A stretch of 64,000 bases of DNA from Lachnospiraceae bacterium. GTDB lineage: Bacteria > Bacillota > Clostridia > Lachnospirales > Lachnospiraceae. The translations under genes and the position numbers were made by a program. Within the stretch, counting starts at the first letter, position 1. Every line of letters starts with the position of its first letter. This document shows positions 8,145-17,102 of this stretch, in pieces. The DNA is taken from assembly GCA_028689585.1 (NCBI GenBank), contig JAQVCW010000001.1, positions 310,001-374,000 on the forward strand. Direction: 5' to 3'. Under the pieces are notes generated by a model. It ran no database searches. It was not told where the DNA came from and worked only from the letters and a program-made list of their open reading frames with translations.

Positions 8145-9255
8145 ATTGTTCCGCTGTTCGCACCACTTCAGTAATATTGTTTCCTTCCTGATCTATGATT
8201 TGTCCGTTGATCCAACTTTTTCCAATAGTTTTTCCTGCCATAAACTGCAAGCCACGATAGTATCCATTTTCACATTGCACCGAGCATCCTCTGTTCACCT
8301 GCAACATAATGGAGTTATACGCATCGAGAATATCAGCAACCGGCATTCCGTTTTTACAGATGTTTTCATAAATTCCAAAATCGGATCGCTTCAATGGCCC
8401 TGCTTTTTTGTAAAGCAGAACTGCCTGAAATAAAAGATTTTTCTCGGCTTCAGAAAGCGGGCTTATGTTATGAAACAATTCTGTGTTTTGAAGTACCTGT
8501 GAAATTGCATTCATTCCAGAAAGAACACATAGGACTCCATCAAGCCCTGCCGCAAATCGGAAGGCATACTCGGCACCAGAACGCTGAGAATTGATGTTTG
8601 CAAGTTCCCGACGAGTTTCTGTCGGAAGCTCAGCAAGCAAGCCGCCTTTTACCGGTTCCATTATGATGACTTTCGTTCCATGCTTGCGGGCAACCTCATA
8701 GCACCTGCGGGCTTGAACAAACGGGCTTTCCCAATCATAATAGTTAACTACCAACTGAACAAAATCTGTTTCCGGATGTTCTGTCAGCACTCTGTCCAAT
8801 AGCTCTGGCTTGTCGTGAAAGGAAAAACCAAAGTTACGGATTTTTCCCTGCTTTTTCATTTCGGCAGCAAATTCAAACATCCCGCAAGGGACAATCTGGC
8901 TGTCATAAGTAGTGGAATAGATGCTGTGAAGCAAATAGTAATCGAAATAATCCACACCGAGATTCGATAACTGCTGTTCAAAAGTTTCCAAAACCTTTCC
9001 TTTTTCTTTGATCAGAAAAGAAGGCAGCTTTGTTGCCAGCTCAAAGCTGTCTCGCTTATGACGTTTTACCAGAACCTCTCTCACATTTTCTTCGTTGTGT
9101 CCATTCTGATAGACGAAACTTGTATCGAAATAAGTGAAGCCGCGCTCCAAAAAGGTATCTACCATTTCACAGGCTTCCTCATATTTAACCTTGTTTGGAT
9201 TGTTCCCCTCAGCAGGAAGACGCATCATTCCAAACCCCAAAGGATATTTTGGCAT
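8119..9255 (-). CDS. Aldo/keto reductase
   Basis: A 378-residue aldo/keto reductase of the type that usually carries a C-terminal ferredoxin-like segment. Visible family parts: GFGMMRLP at the N-terminus, TYFDTSFVYQNG (catalytic Asp and Tyr), ATKLP (Lys) and YYLLHS (His). Relatives have a CxxCxxC cluster-binding motif near residues 300-340; here only scattered cysteines are seen (NICKNG, RGCSVQCENG), so the Fe-S site looks degenerate. ATG 9255 follows GGAGG by 7 nt. It is downstream of and co-directional with the SDR (16-nt gap). Confidence 0.88.
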   Translation of the reverse strand: MPKYPLGFGMMRLPAEGNNPNKVKYEEACEMVDTFLERGFTYFDTSFVYQNGHNEENVREVLVKRHKRDSFELATKLPSFLIKEKGKVLETFEQQLSNLGVDYFDYYLLHSIYSTTYDSQIVPCGMFEFAAEMKKQGKIRNFGFSFHDKPELLDRVLTEHPETDFVQLVVNYYDWESPFVQARRCYEVARKHGTKVIIMEPVKGGLLAELPTETRRELANINSQRSGAEYAFRFAAGLDGVLCVLSGMNAISQVLQNTELFHNISPLSEAEKNLLFQAVLLYKKAGPLKRSDFGIYENICKNGMPVADILDAYNSIMLQVNRGCSVQCENGYYRGLQFMAGKTIGKSWINGQIIDQEGNNITEVVRTAEQYLIENTFL

Positions 9256-9271
9256 AGTTTTTCCTCCCCTC

Positions 9272-9922
9272 TTACTTAAAAACAATTTCGGTATCTTTGC
9301 GCTCTGTATAAAGTCTCCAATACTCTTTCGCAATATCTGCCGGGTCATATGCTGTATTTGGTGCTATGTTTCCCATAATGGTAACAACGCCGGTGAAAAT
9401 CCCCTCGTCCTTCAGTTCTGTATTCAGTGTAATAGCCAATGCTCTCAGTGCCGCTTTATTGATTGACACACAGGTAAATTCAGGCATCGGATAAAGAGCC
9501 AGTCCACCGCCAGTAAACAAGATGGTACCTTTCTTCTTCGCTCTCATTTCCGGCAATACCTGCAGCACGCTGTGCAAAGCACTGGCAACATCCACCTGAT
9601 AATGACGCATCAGCTCTGCACTGGATAACTCGGACGGCTTACCTCCCTCCAAAATGCAGGTGTTATACACCAGTACATCCACACCACCAAATTTCGTCTT
9701 GACTTCCTCAAAAGCTTCTGTCAAAGAATCTGTGGAACTGGCATCGGCTGCAATTCCATAGGCTTCCATTCCTTTTTCAGTGAACTCTTTCGTATAGACA
9801 TTCAGCGAGGTTTGGTTTCTTGCCATCAAAACAATGCGGAAATCGTTTTTTCCAAACATCTCTGCGATATGGTTCCCCATACCCTTACCGGCACCCACAA
9901 CAACAATCGTTTTCTTATCCAT
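9272..9922 (-). CDS. SDR family protein, catalytic Tyr apparently missing
   Basis: A 216-residue short-chain dehydrogenase/reductase. The Rossmann glycine motif is present (VVGAGKGMGNHIAEMFG), as is the YNTCIL region replacing the usual NNAG. At the active site the sequence is FTCVSINKAAL: the lysine is there but the residue four before it is Val, not the usual Tyr of YxxxK. It may bind NAD(P)H without normal SDR chemistry. ATG 9922 is set by GGAGG 7 nt upstream. It is divergent from the LysR gene at 10031, which is its likely regulator. Confidence 0.85.
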   Translation of the reverse strand: MDKKTIVVVGAGKGMGNHIAEMFGKNDFRIVLMARNQTSLNVYTKEFTEKGMEAYGIAADASSTDSLTEAFEEVKTKFGGVDVLVYNTCILEGGKPSELSSAELMRHYQVDVASALHSVLQVLPEMRAKKKGTILFTGGGLALYPMPEFTCVSINKAALRALAITLNTELKDEGIFTGVVTIMGNIAPNTAYDPADIAKEYWRLYTERKDTEIVFK

Positions 9923-10030
9923 AATTTTTCCTCCATTTTTATCAGCTTGTTTATTTATTGTGCTTGCCATCATTATATGGTACAATCTTCATAACATCAA
10001 ACGCAAAAAATGAAATGAGGACATAACAGT

Positions 10031-10915
10031 ATGATTATGATGAATAATAACTTGCGGGTTTTCATACAGGTAGCAGACAAAGGGAGTTTTACCGCAACGG
10101 CGAATGAACTTTTCGTTTCTCAGCCGGCTATCAGCCGTGCTATCAAAGCATTGGAAGATGAATTAAAGTTAAAGCTCTTTTTTCGTGACAAAAGGAAGGG
10201 ATTGATTCTAACAGATGCCGGACAGAAAGTTTTAATTCTTGCAAGACAGATGGCTGACATGGAAAATCGTATTTACCAGACTGCGTTCCGCGAGAACAAT
10301 TTTCTTGGCGGAAAAGTTCGGATTGCCAGTATGCCTATACTGACATCTGTGATTCTCTCCAAAGTATTCTATCAGTTTCGTCAGAAATATCCCTATGTAA
10401 CATTAGAGTTAGCAGAGGGCAGCTCATCTGAAATACGAACTGCTGTGGAAGAACATAAGGTTGATTTTGGCTTTACATCTTCTCCCTTTGGCACATTAGA
10501 CAATCTGGTCCTTTTAGACGATCGTATGGTTGCAATCAGTAAAGAAGATTTCAAGGAAGAACACGTCATTGATTTACATGATGACTCTGAGCGATATATT
10601 TTCTGCCATGCTGGACATGAAACCGTTCTGGATGAGTTGAAAACTCAAAAAGTGAAATTAGAACACAGCTTCACTGTCCAACAGGCTGAAACCGTAATCA
10701 AACTTGTAAGTGAAAATAATGGTATCGGAATCCTCTCTGAACTGGTTCTTAATGCTACTCCCAATAGCTTAAAAAGACATAGTGTGGAACCTTCCGTTCA
10801 AATGGCAGTTGGTTTAGTAGCAAATGATTTAAGTGATCTGACACCAGTAGCAACGGCTCTCCTGAGAATGATTCAGGACACCTGTATTCAATACCAAAAT
10901 GAACATAACGAATAA
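10031..10915 (+). CDS. LysR family transcriptional regulator
   Basis: A 294-residue LysR regulator with its helix-turn-helix at residues 5-65 (FIQVADKGSFTATANELFVSQPAISRAIKALEDEL) and a substrate-binding domain behind it. Three ATGs lie close together; GAGG at 10017-10020 suits the first. It is divergently transcribed from the SDR-aldo/keto reductase pair with a 108-nt intergenic region, the classic arrangement for a LysR protein controlling its neighbour. The 140 nt after it contain nothing recognisable. Confidence 0.9.
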   Translation: MIMMNNNLRVFIQVADKGSFTATANELFVSQPAISRAIKALEDELKLKLFFRDKRKGLILTDAGQKVLILARQMADMENRIYQTAFRENNFLGGKVRIASMPILTSVILSKVFYQFRQKYPYVTLELAEGSSSEIRTAVEEHKVDFGFTSSPFGTLDNLVLLDDRMVAISKEDFKEEHVIDLHDDSERYIFCHAGHETVLDELKTQKVKLEHSFTVQQAETVIKLVSENNGIGILSELVLNATPNSLKRHSVEPSVQMAVGLVANDLSDLTPVATALLRMIQDTCIQYQNEHNE

Positions 10916-11059
10916 TTTCATGAAAAAAATAATGCCTGCTTCAGTCTTTATTCCTACCTAATCCATAAATGAGTGGCTTTTCTTGATATTTTCTTATTTT
11001 ACTATTAACGTCATACACTTTGTATATTCCTGACTCGATTACTTTGTAATCAAATCATA

Positions 11060-12070
11060 CTATACAACATTTCCTGCCTTCTGTTTTCCATTCTGTGTCA
11101 TCACTCCCACAAGAGGATGTGGTACATACAGTTCTTCTAAATAGTTGATTTCCGAATCAGAAAGTACAACTTCTGTTGCTCCTACTGCACCATCTATATG
11201 GGATTTCTTTGTCGCACCGACAACCGGAGCAGTCACTTTCGTAAGCAGCCACGCCAACGAAATCTCTGTCATGGAAACACCTTTTTTCTCTGCAAGGAGC
11301 GCCACTCGTTCAATAATTTTGTTATCAACTTCTGCTGTTCCATCATATTTTAGATGGGCATAAGCATCTTCCTTCAGACGTTTTGAAATCTCGCCCGGAT
11401 GTTTTGACAATCTTCCGCCTGCTAATGCACTATATGGTGTCATTGCAATATTCTGGTCATAACAAAATGATGCCATTTCTCTTTCTTCTTCTCTTGCAAT
11501 CAGATTATAATGTCCCTGAATCGACACAAATTCCGCAAAACCATGCTCTCTTGCATAGAAGTTTGCCTTTGCAAGCTGCCAGGCAAAACAGTTCGAAATT
11601 CCAATATAGCGGGCTTTCCCAGCCTTCACCGCCTGATTAAGACCTTCCATGATTTCTTCCATCGGTGTATGATAATCCCACATATGATAAATGAAGAGAT
11701 CAACATAATCCATTCCTAAATTAGCAAGACTTTGATTCAGAGAATTTTCAATGTGCTGCTGTCCACTGATTCCTGCATCTATCTCATCCCGGGAGCGTGG
11801 TAAAAATTTGGTGGCAATCACATAATCTTTTCGATTTGCAAAATCTCTTAAAGCTCTCCCTACAAACTGTTCACTGGTTCCGTTCTGGTAAGCAATGGCT
11901 GTATCAAAGAAATTGATCCCTTTCTCCAGACCATACTTAATAATTTCCCGTGTCTGCTGTTCCTCCAATGTCCAACTGTGCTGCCCTGTCGAACTGTTTC
12001 CAAATCCCATGCATCCCATGCAAATGCGGGATACTTTCAAATCTGATTTTCCCAGGTTTATATATTTCAT
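11060..12070 (-). CDS. Aldo/keto reductase
   Basis: A 336-residue NADPH-dependent aldo/keto reductase. The tetrad is visible: INFFDTAIAYQNG (Asp and Tyr), VIATKF (Lys) and FIYHMWD (His). The NADPH-binding end (VVGATKKSHIDGAVGATEVVLS) is complete. ATG 12070 follows AGGAG by 8 nt. It starts 19 nt after the TetR stop, so the two genes form one operon under the twin operators at 12862-12912. Likely role: reduction of toxic carbonyl compounds. Confidence 0.92.
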   Translation of the reverse strand: MKYINLGKSDLKVSRICMGCMGFGNSSTGQHSWTLEEQQTREIIKYGLEKGINFFDTAIAYQNGTSEQFVGRALRDFANRKDYVIATKFLPRSRDEIDAGISGQQHIENSLNQSLANLGMDYVDLFIYHMWDYHTPMEEIMEGLNQAVKAGKARYIGISNCFAWQLAKANFYAREHGFAEFVSIQGHYNLIAREEEREMASFCYDQNIAMTPYSALAGGRLSKHPGEISKRLKEDAYAHLKYDGTAEVDNKIIERVALLAEKKGVSMTEISLAWLLTKVTAPVVGATKKSHIDGAVGATEVVLSDSEINYLEELYVPHPLVGVMTQNGKQKAGNVV

Positions 12071-12089
12071 GGTTCATTCTCCTTCATTT

Positions 12090-12722
12090 TTACTGTTCCA
12101 ATGCTGTAAGCAAATGTATCAGACATTGGTAAGTAATTTCATAAATCGTTTGATAGGTATAATCTATTCCAGCCTCTTTCATTGCTTCTCTCTGTTTCTT
12201 TGTCACCGCTGTATACGGATATATTCCGTATATAAATGGGAAAAACTGATAAATAAAACTTTGTCTATCGGTGATACCTGACTTTGGAAAGAATTTTCCG
12301 ACACAATTCAACATCGTCTGTAACGATGCTCCATAAGTCTGCTTAAACACAATCAGATTCTCCATACGGGAGTTTTCTTCCATATCATACATATTCATGG
12401 ATAAAATTTTTAAAAGTTCTTCTCTGTGTTCCAGACTTCCTGCTATTTTCTCTGAAAATGCTTCTTTCTCCAGCTTTTCATTTTCGTCCATAATCTGCTG
12501 TATTTCATCAATCCACAAAACATATTCTCTTCTTAGTAATTCAAGAAAGATCTCTTCCTTTGTGTGGAAATAGTTATAAATTGAAGTTCTGGTAAACGAT
12601 GTGGCCTTTCCAATTTCCTTTAGTGTGATCTCCTTAAAAGACATTGTCTGATACAATTTCTCACAGGCATTTACAATTTCATCTTTTCTTGCATTCGTCA
12701 GTTCGATGGATCCCTTTGGCAT
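12090..12722 (-). CDS. TetR/AcrR family repressor
   Basis: A 210-residue TetR-type regulator: N-terminal helix-turn-helix (residues 8-58, ITLKEIGKATSFTRTSIYNYFHTKEEIF) followed by an all-helical ligand domain. GGAG precedes the ATG by 7 nt. It is the first gene of a TetR-aldo/keto reductase operon. Two perfect TGACACNGTGTCA palindromes straddle the promoter upstream, so it very probably represses itself and the reductase. Confidence 0.9.
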   Translation of the reverse strand: MPKGSIELTNARKDEIVNACEKLYQTMSFKEITLKEIGKATSFTRTSIYNYFHTKEEIFLELLRREYVLWIDEIQQIMDENEKLEKEAFSEKIAGSLEHREELLKILSMNMYDMEENSRMENLIVFKQTYGASLQTMLNCVGKFFPKSGITDRQSFIYQFFPFIYGIYPYTAVTKKQREAMKEAGIDYTYQTIYEITYQCLIHLLTALEQ

Positions 12723-12861
12723 AATATATCTCCCGCTTTCTCAATGTTCTTCCTTAAATGATAAACATTTTCCAAGAACTTCGCCCGTCTTTAAATACTC
12801 ATAAGTTCCGCTGATGGAACAGATAAACTTTTCTTCATGTGTATTACCTCCTTAAAACAGC

Positions 12862-12912
12862 GCTGACACCGTGTCAGCATCTAAGATATATCATCATTCT
12901 GACACAGTGTCA
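12862..12912 (-). promoter_or_regulatory. Promoter with two TetR operators
   Basis: Two perfect palindromes, GCTGACAC-C-GTGTCAGC (12862-12878) and TGACAC-A-GTGTCA (12900-12912), lie 36 bp apart centre to centre. On the minus strand TTGACA overlaps the upstream palindrome, and TATATC follows after 17 bp, so the operators cover the -35 and the start-site region. The 140-nt leader to the TetR gene carries a good GGAGG followed by a 15-codon ORF of unknown meaning. Confidence 0.85.
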
Positions 12913-12971
12913 ATATTATTTTTGTAAATTTTTTTAAATAAATTCTACGATATGGAATTCAGCTATCTTAA

Positions 12972-13085
12972 TCACCTTATTATTTCCAGGCTAATGCCAG
13001 CTTTGAACTCCACTGTGAACTTATCTTCGTAAACCGTGCCCCCATCCGTTTTCATCCTGTCAACGGAGCCTACGCACTTCAAGCG
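12972..13085 (-). pseudogene. C-terminal fragment of a phage-type recombinase
   Basis: About 38 codons end in MKTDGGTVYEDKFTVEFKAG...EII before a stop at 12972. This resembles the last beta strands of large serine recombinases (a tail that ends in a VxFKxG motif). No start or catalytic domain remains. It sits beside terminase and portal fragments and is best read as part of the same decayed prophage. Confidence 0.45.
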
Positions 13086-13112
13086 GATTTTTAAGCTGCA
13101 TAAACGAAAAAA

Positions 13113-13153
13113 TCCGAGAGCCGGGGGTGCTGTATTGCAGTCCCCACTCTCGG
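13113..13153 (-). terminator. Terminator hairpin, minus strand
   Basis: TCCGAGAG...CTCTCGGA stem enclosing an inner CGGGGG/CCCC stem, followed on the minus strand by six T. Its original upstream gene has been lost; only a stop-terminated scrap (HSTPVVKGSEVNAEKSLK) lies before it. Confidence 0.6.
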
Positions 13154-13198
13154 AAATCCCTTTATTTCAAGCTTTTTTCGGCATTTACTTCTGAACCC

Positions 13199-13545
13199 TT
13201 GACCACTGGGGTGCTGTGCAGATGGTGCAGAACTTGGGGGGCATGGACTTCACGGTCGTGCCTTTCGGGCAGGGCTTTAAGGATATGTCACCTCCGACCA
13301 AGGAGCTGATGAAGCTGACCTTGGAACAGCGGCTGGCCCACAGTGGTCATCCAGTACTGCGCTGGATGATGGATAACATCTTCATCCGTACCAATCCGGC
13401 AGGCAATATCAAGGCTGACAAAGAAAAATCCACAGAGAAGATTGACGGCGCTGTTGCTACTATCATGGGCCTCGACCGAGCAATTCGCTGTGGGAACAAT
13501 TCAAATGAATCAATTTATGATTCACGGGGCATACTATTTATCTGA
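13199..13545 (+). pseudogene. Phage terminase large subunit, C-terminal fragment
   Basis: About 115 codons match the end of HK97-type terminase large subunits: WGAVQMVQNL, FTVVPFGQGFKDMSPPTKEL, HPVLRWMMDNIFIRTNPAG, and KSTEKIDGAVATIMGLDRA, ending DSRGILFI. The ATPase and most of the nuclease domain are absent, and the sequence begins abruptly near 13199. With the portal fragment at 14838 it preserves the terminase-portal order of a prophage late operon, now interrupted by the Fic gene. Confidence 0.85.
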
Positions 13546-13576
13546 GAGTTTCCTTTTCGCCTTATTTATTTGCTGC

Positions 13577-13660
13577 TTTTAAGGGAAAGGATGCCTCATG
13601 GATTGACTTTTCCCTTAATTTGCGATAGTATTTAAGGGAAGCGAAAGGAGGCTAAGGGAA
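13577..13660 (+). promoter_or_regulatory. Fic promoter with repeated TTAAGGGAA sites
   Basis: TTGACT (13603-13608), a 17-bp spacer and TAGTAT (13626-13631) form the promoter. The 9-mer TTAAGGGAA occurs at 13579-13587 and 13632-13640, inverted at 13610-13618 between -35 and -10, and as CTAAGGGAA at 13652-13660 just before the ATG. This is the pattern of operators for an autoregulator; the Fic protein has a C-terminal winged helix that could read them. Confidence 0.7.
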
Positions 13661-14706
13661 TGAGAGAATTTAACTACTCACAAATCAGAGAACAAAAATG
13701 GGACTCTGATATCCTTGGATATATAGCAGCCATCTATAAGGAAGCTGGTAAGCAGGAGCAATACCTGAAGCAGCGTCCGGAGGAGCTGGAAAAGCTCGTC
13801 GAAATTGCAAAGGTGCAAAGTACTGAGGCATCTAATGCAATCGAAGGTATCGTCACCACCAACACACGGATCAAGCAGCTGGTGGAAGAAAAAACAACGC
13901 CGAGAAACCGGGATGAGCAGGAAATTGCCGGATACCGGGATGTCCTGAATGTCATTCACGAGAGTTTTGATGCGATTCCGATTTCCAGAAATTATATCCT
14001 GCAGCTGCATAAAATCCTGTACAGCCACATGAATAACCCGATTGCTGGACAAACAAAAAATGTTCAGAACTATATCAGTGCTGCTTATCCGGATGGGCAT
14101 ACAGAAGTTTTATTTACTCCACTTGCTCCATTTGAAACGCCAGAAGCACTTGATAGAATCTGTGAAGAGTACAACCTGGTCATTGGAAACATGGAAGTGG
14201 AGCCCTTGATTGCAATACCAGTATTTATTCACGACTTTTTATGCATCCATCCCTTCAATGATGGAAATGGCCGAATGAGTCGCTTGCTCACAACTTTGCT
14301 CTTGTACAGAAATGGATTCTACGTCGGAAAGTACATCTCATTAGAAGCAAAAATCGCGCAGGCAAAAGACCTTTATTATGATGCCCTTAGTCGTTCACAG
14401 GATGGCTGGCATGAAAGCTGCGAGGATACCATCCCGTTCATCAAATATTTACTTGGAATTATTCTGGCAGCATATAAGGATTTCGAGGATAGGTTTTCCA
14501 TTGTCGAAACCAAGCTGCCTGCCATTGACATGGTAAGAAAAGCAACGCAAAATAAAATTGGAAGATTTACCAAGCAGGACATTCGAGAGCTGTGTCCATC
14601 TCTCAGTATCAGTTCCATTGAAGGCTCTTTGCGCAAGCTGGTAAAGTCCGGTGAACTTGCACGTGAAGGTACAGGAAAATCAACCTGCTACCTTCGATTG
14701 AAGTAA
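13660..14706 (+). CDS. Fic family protein with C-terminal winged helix
   Basis: 348 residues. The Fic core motif HPFNDGNGRMSR near residue 198 contains the catalytic His and the phosphate-binding loop, so it should transfer AMP (or a related nucleotide group) to target hydroxyls. An N-terminal inhibitory motif (SNAIEG, near residue 60) marks an autoinhibited class II Fic protein. The C-terminal 60 residues form a winged helix-turn-helix, suggesting DNA binding. AGGAGG lies 8 nt before the ATG. It is inserted as a cassette between terminase and portal remnants, with its own promoter and terminator. The target is unknown. Confidence 0.92.
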   Translation: MREFNYSQIREQKWDSDILGYIAAIYKEAGKQEQYLKQRPEELEKLVEIAKVQSTEASNAIEGIVTTNTRIKQLVEEKTTPRNRDEQEIAGYRDVLNVIHESFDAIPISRNYILQLHKILYSHMNNPIAGQTKNVQNYISAAYPDGHTEVLFTPLAPFETPEALDRICEEYNLVIGNMEVEPLIAIPVFIHDFLCIHPFNDGNGRMSRLLTTLLLYRNGFYVGKYISLEAKIAQAKDLYYDALSRSQDGWHESCEDTIPFIKYLLGIILAAYKDFEDRFSIVETKLPAIDMVRKATQNKIGRFTKQDIRELCPSLSISSIEGSLRKLVKSGELAREGTGKSTCYLRLK

Positions 14707-14727
14707 ATGCCCTTAAATACGCATCTA

Positions 14728-14758
14728 TTCCCTTAAAATCAATGTAGTTTTAAGGGAA
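14728..14758 (+). repeat. Inverted repeat TTCCCTTAAAA / TTTTAAGGGAA
   Basis: Perfect 11-bp arms with a 9-nt loop, directly after the Fic gene. It repeats the same 9-mer found at the Fic promoter, so the family of sites flanks the gene on both sides. Confidence 0.8.
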
Positions 14759-14770
14759 ACAATAAGTATT

Positions 14771-14807
14771 ACAAGAAGCATCTGCCACAAGGTAGGTGCT
14801 TTTCTTG
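14771..14807 (+). terminator. Terminator of the Fic gene
   Basis: Stem AGCATCTGCC / GGTAGGTGCT (with G-U pairs) and an ACAA loop, followed by TTTTCTTGT. It separates the Fic cassette from the portal remnant. Confidence 0.7.
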
Positions 14808-14837
14808 TGCCCAAATCCTGAAGGGAGTGATTTTTAT

Positions 14838-15168
14838 ATGAGCATTATATCTGGTCTGTTCCGGTCAAGGGACAAGCCTACAAATAGTACCTCCGGCAGT
14901 GCCTACCGCTTTTTCTTTGGCGGCTCCACCTCCGGTAAGCCGGTCAATGAACGCTCGGCGCTGCAGATGACTGCAGTCTACGCCTGCGTGCGTATTCTCT
15001 CTGAGGCCATCGCCGGACTGCCGGTGCACCTTTATAAATATTGTGAGGATGGCAGCAAGGAAAAAGCGCTGGAGCATACCTTATACCGGCTCCTGCACGA
15101 TGCGCCTAATCCGGAGATGACCTCCTTTGTGTTTCGAGAAACCTTGATGACGCACCTGCTGCTTGCCA
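14838..15168 (+). pseudogene. Phage portal protein, N-terminal fragment
   Basis: About 110 codons match the start of HK97-family portal proteins (NERSALQMTAVYACVRILSEAIAGLPVHLYK, split here as NERSALQMTAVYACVR and ILSEAIAGLPVHLYK; then YRLLHDAPNPEMTSF and FRETLMTHLLL). Similarity stops at about 15168, where the family continues with WGNAY. The remaining frame is antisense to an unrelated gene. GGGAG precedes ATG 14838. Confidence 0.85.
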
Positions 15169-16053
15169 TTCTTTCTCTACTTCTTTTAAGTGCACCTGGG
15201 CTTGTTCGGAAAATGTACCTCTCATATAGCTTATTTCATCTGACATACCTTGTCCCCAAGTTACATCAATCAGCTTCTCATGATGATAGGTTGATTCACT
15301 GGTGCATCTCTCCAAAATGCTATGGCCGCTTTCGTCTAAGATTGTATATGGATACTGATATTTTAATATAACATGGTTTCGGTTGAGCTGTTCCTTCGAT
15401 ATGCTTTTATCCCAACATATCAGAAGAATTTGAGCACTATTAAATCTAAATACATATGACACTGAAAGACACTCAAATTTTTCCGGTGGATTATTCTCCC
15501 TGATTGTGATTTTTCCTGTATGGTAATCAATATTTTCTATTATGCTATTTGATAAAAAAACAGGATTATTTCCCCAACAAAGTTTGTTGTTTCCAAATAT
15601 GAAATCTGGCGCTGGAGACGTATTCACTGTCAATCCAGCCATAATGGTGACATTTTGCAATGGCAAAGTGCTATGCTCATCCAACAAGTAGTTTATAATG
15701 TCTGAATCGAAAAAAGAATAATCCAGTTTTCTTGCACGCATATCGTTGAATGCATACTTTAGGCACATTTTCTGAATTAGTGCATAATCATAATCAAACT
15801 CCAGTTTGTCATCTTTTTCATACTTCACAATAAAATATTGCTGAACAAGCTGTTTTGCGTATGAATCAATATATGAAATTTTATTGTTATTACAATCTGA
15901 GCACACGTCTTTTACCATCGTGTCAGATGAATATACTTTTTTCCTATCGCCGTCAATAGTCATAAAACACTCAGGAAACAATCCCAATATACCACTCGAA
16001 ATAATATGCTCTTTTGTTCCTTTTGCTTCTTTTCCACAGTAAGCACACTTCAT
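15106..16053 (-). pseudogene. HNH-type nuclease-like protein, 3' end lost
   Basis: About 315 codons from ATG 16053 (GGAGGTG 7-9 nt upstream). The N-terminus has CAYCGKEAKGTKEHI and CSDCNNNK, the paired CxxC and His of HNH-fold endonucleases or the related HNH-5 group. The rest is not recognised. Its last 20 codons are read on the antisense strand of the portal fragment, so the true C-terminus was lost at the junction near 15165-15172. This could be a phage-borne nuclease gene. Confidence 0.6.
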
Positions 16054-16676
16054 CAAAAAACACCTCCATTATCCAATCCACTGCCTAAACTCTCTCTAAC
16101 AACCAAATCGACAACTCAATGCCCGACATCTAAACCGGCGTCTAAACTATACACACTTTTTCCGATAATCCCTCGTCGCCCTGTTTCCGCAGAGCGTTAT
16201 GTTTAGACCACGGATTGAATGTTTTCCTATTCCCGATAGCGAAAAAGACCTGAAATCAGGCCTTTTCACTCTTATTCACCTGACCTTAGACATCAGAACT
16301 ACGGTCTCAACATGGCACGAGAGTTTCAGATAAATGTCAGATTATCCGGCTTTTGCATTTTAGTCTTGTTCGTTTGCGGAAACATATCTTCTGATTTTTG
16401 CGTTGCAGGAAACACTTCCGCTTATTCTTCGTGAACTTCCCAATATCCGTATCGCTTGCCGCCTGCAGCATCAGCTTCTGATTGGTTTTGGCTTTCTTCC
16501 TGCCATCAATCTTTAGAAAATGGACAGCGCTCTGTTTAACAGAGAGTCTTTTATGGTATGAAAGAACTTTTAAATTTTACCCTTAACCTCCTGTTTTTTC
16601 TCACTCAAAACGGCATAAACGAACTTTCTGTATTCGGATCATTGTATATTTCTCAATCACTCTGGAAGTTAATAAT
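16054..16676. other. Gene-poor 620-bp stretch
   Basis: Apart from the hairpin at 16242-16266, no gene is recognised. On the minus strand at about 16340-16530 some 60 open codons (GRKKAKTNQKLMLQAASDTD) look protein-like but have no start or known match by eye; they may be another prophage scrap. Confidence 0.5.
16242..16266. terminator. Bidirectional-type hairpin
   Basis: AAAAAGACCTGA / TCAGGCCTTTT: a GC-rich stem flanked by A and T runs, so it could terminate transcription in either direction. Confidence 0.5.
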
Positions 16677-17102
16677 CTACAATTTCAATCGGTATTCCCT
16701 GAATTTCTTCTCTCCAACTGCAATAAGTAATTCCTTTTCAACCATTCTTCTAGGAAGATTCTTAGACGCAGTATCCTTGATCCCGCATAATTCCTGTACT
16801 AATTTATTTGTAATAGCCTGATTTGATTGCAGATACTCTAATACCTTATTTTCATTTACTGATAATGATTTATCGGCACCCTTTATCGGCTTTTTATCGG
16901 CGCTTATCGGCACTTTATCGGCGCTTATCGGCTTTTTATCGGCATCCTGATCACGATATAAATTCACTCTAACATCCATCCCCATTTCATTCGGAACCAT
17001 CCTGTCTGAATTTTTGTCCGACCTTTTTCCGATGATTCTCTGATCCGGAATGTTATATTTTTTATCTGCGTGATATATTTGAGCGTTACTTTGCTCTGGA
17101 AG
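16677..17102 (-). pseudogene. C-terminal piece of an AlbA_2/RecG-like ATPase
   Basis: The open frame has no proper start. It begins in the conserved middle of such proteins (QRIIGKRSDKNSDR at 17020-17060), passes through a repeat linker (ADKKPISADKVPISADKK) and ends in a winged helix (VLEYLQSNQAITNKLVQELCGIKDTASKN). The AlbA_2 and GHKL parts are missing. A downstream Met at 17000 could start a 107-residue protein, but this is more likely a decayed gene. It is bounded by 13-bp direct repeats CTCTGGAAGTTAA at 16660-16672 and 17094-17106. Confidence 0.6.
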
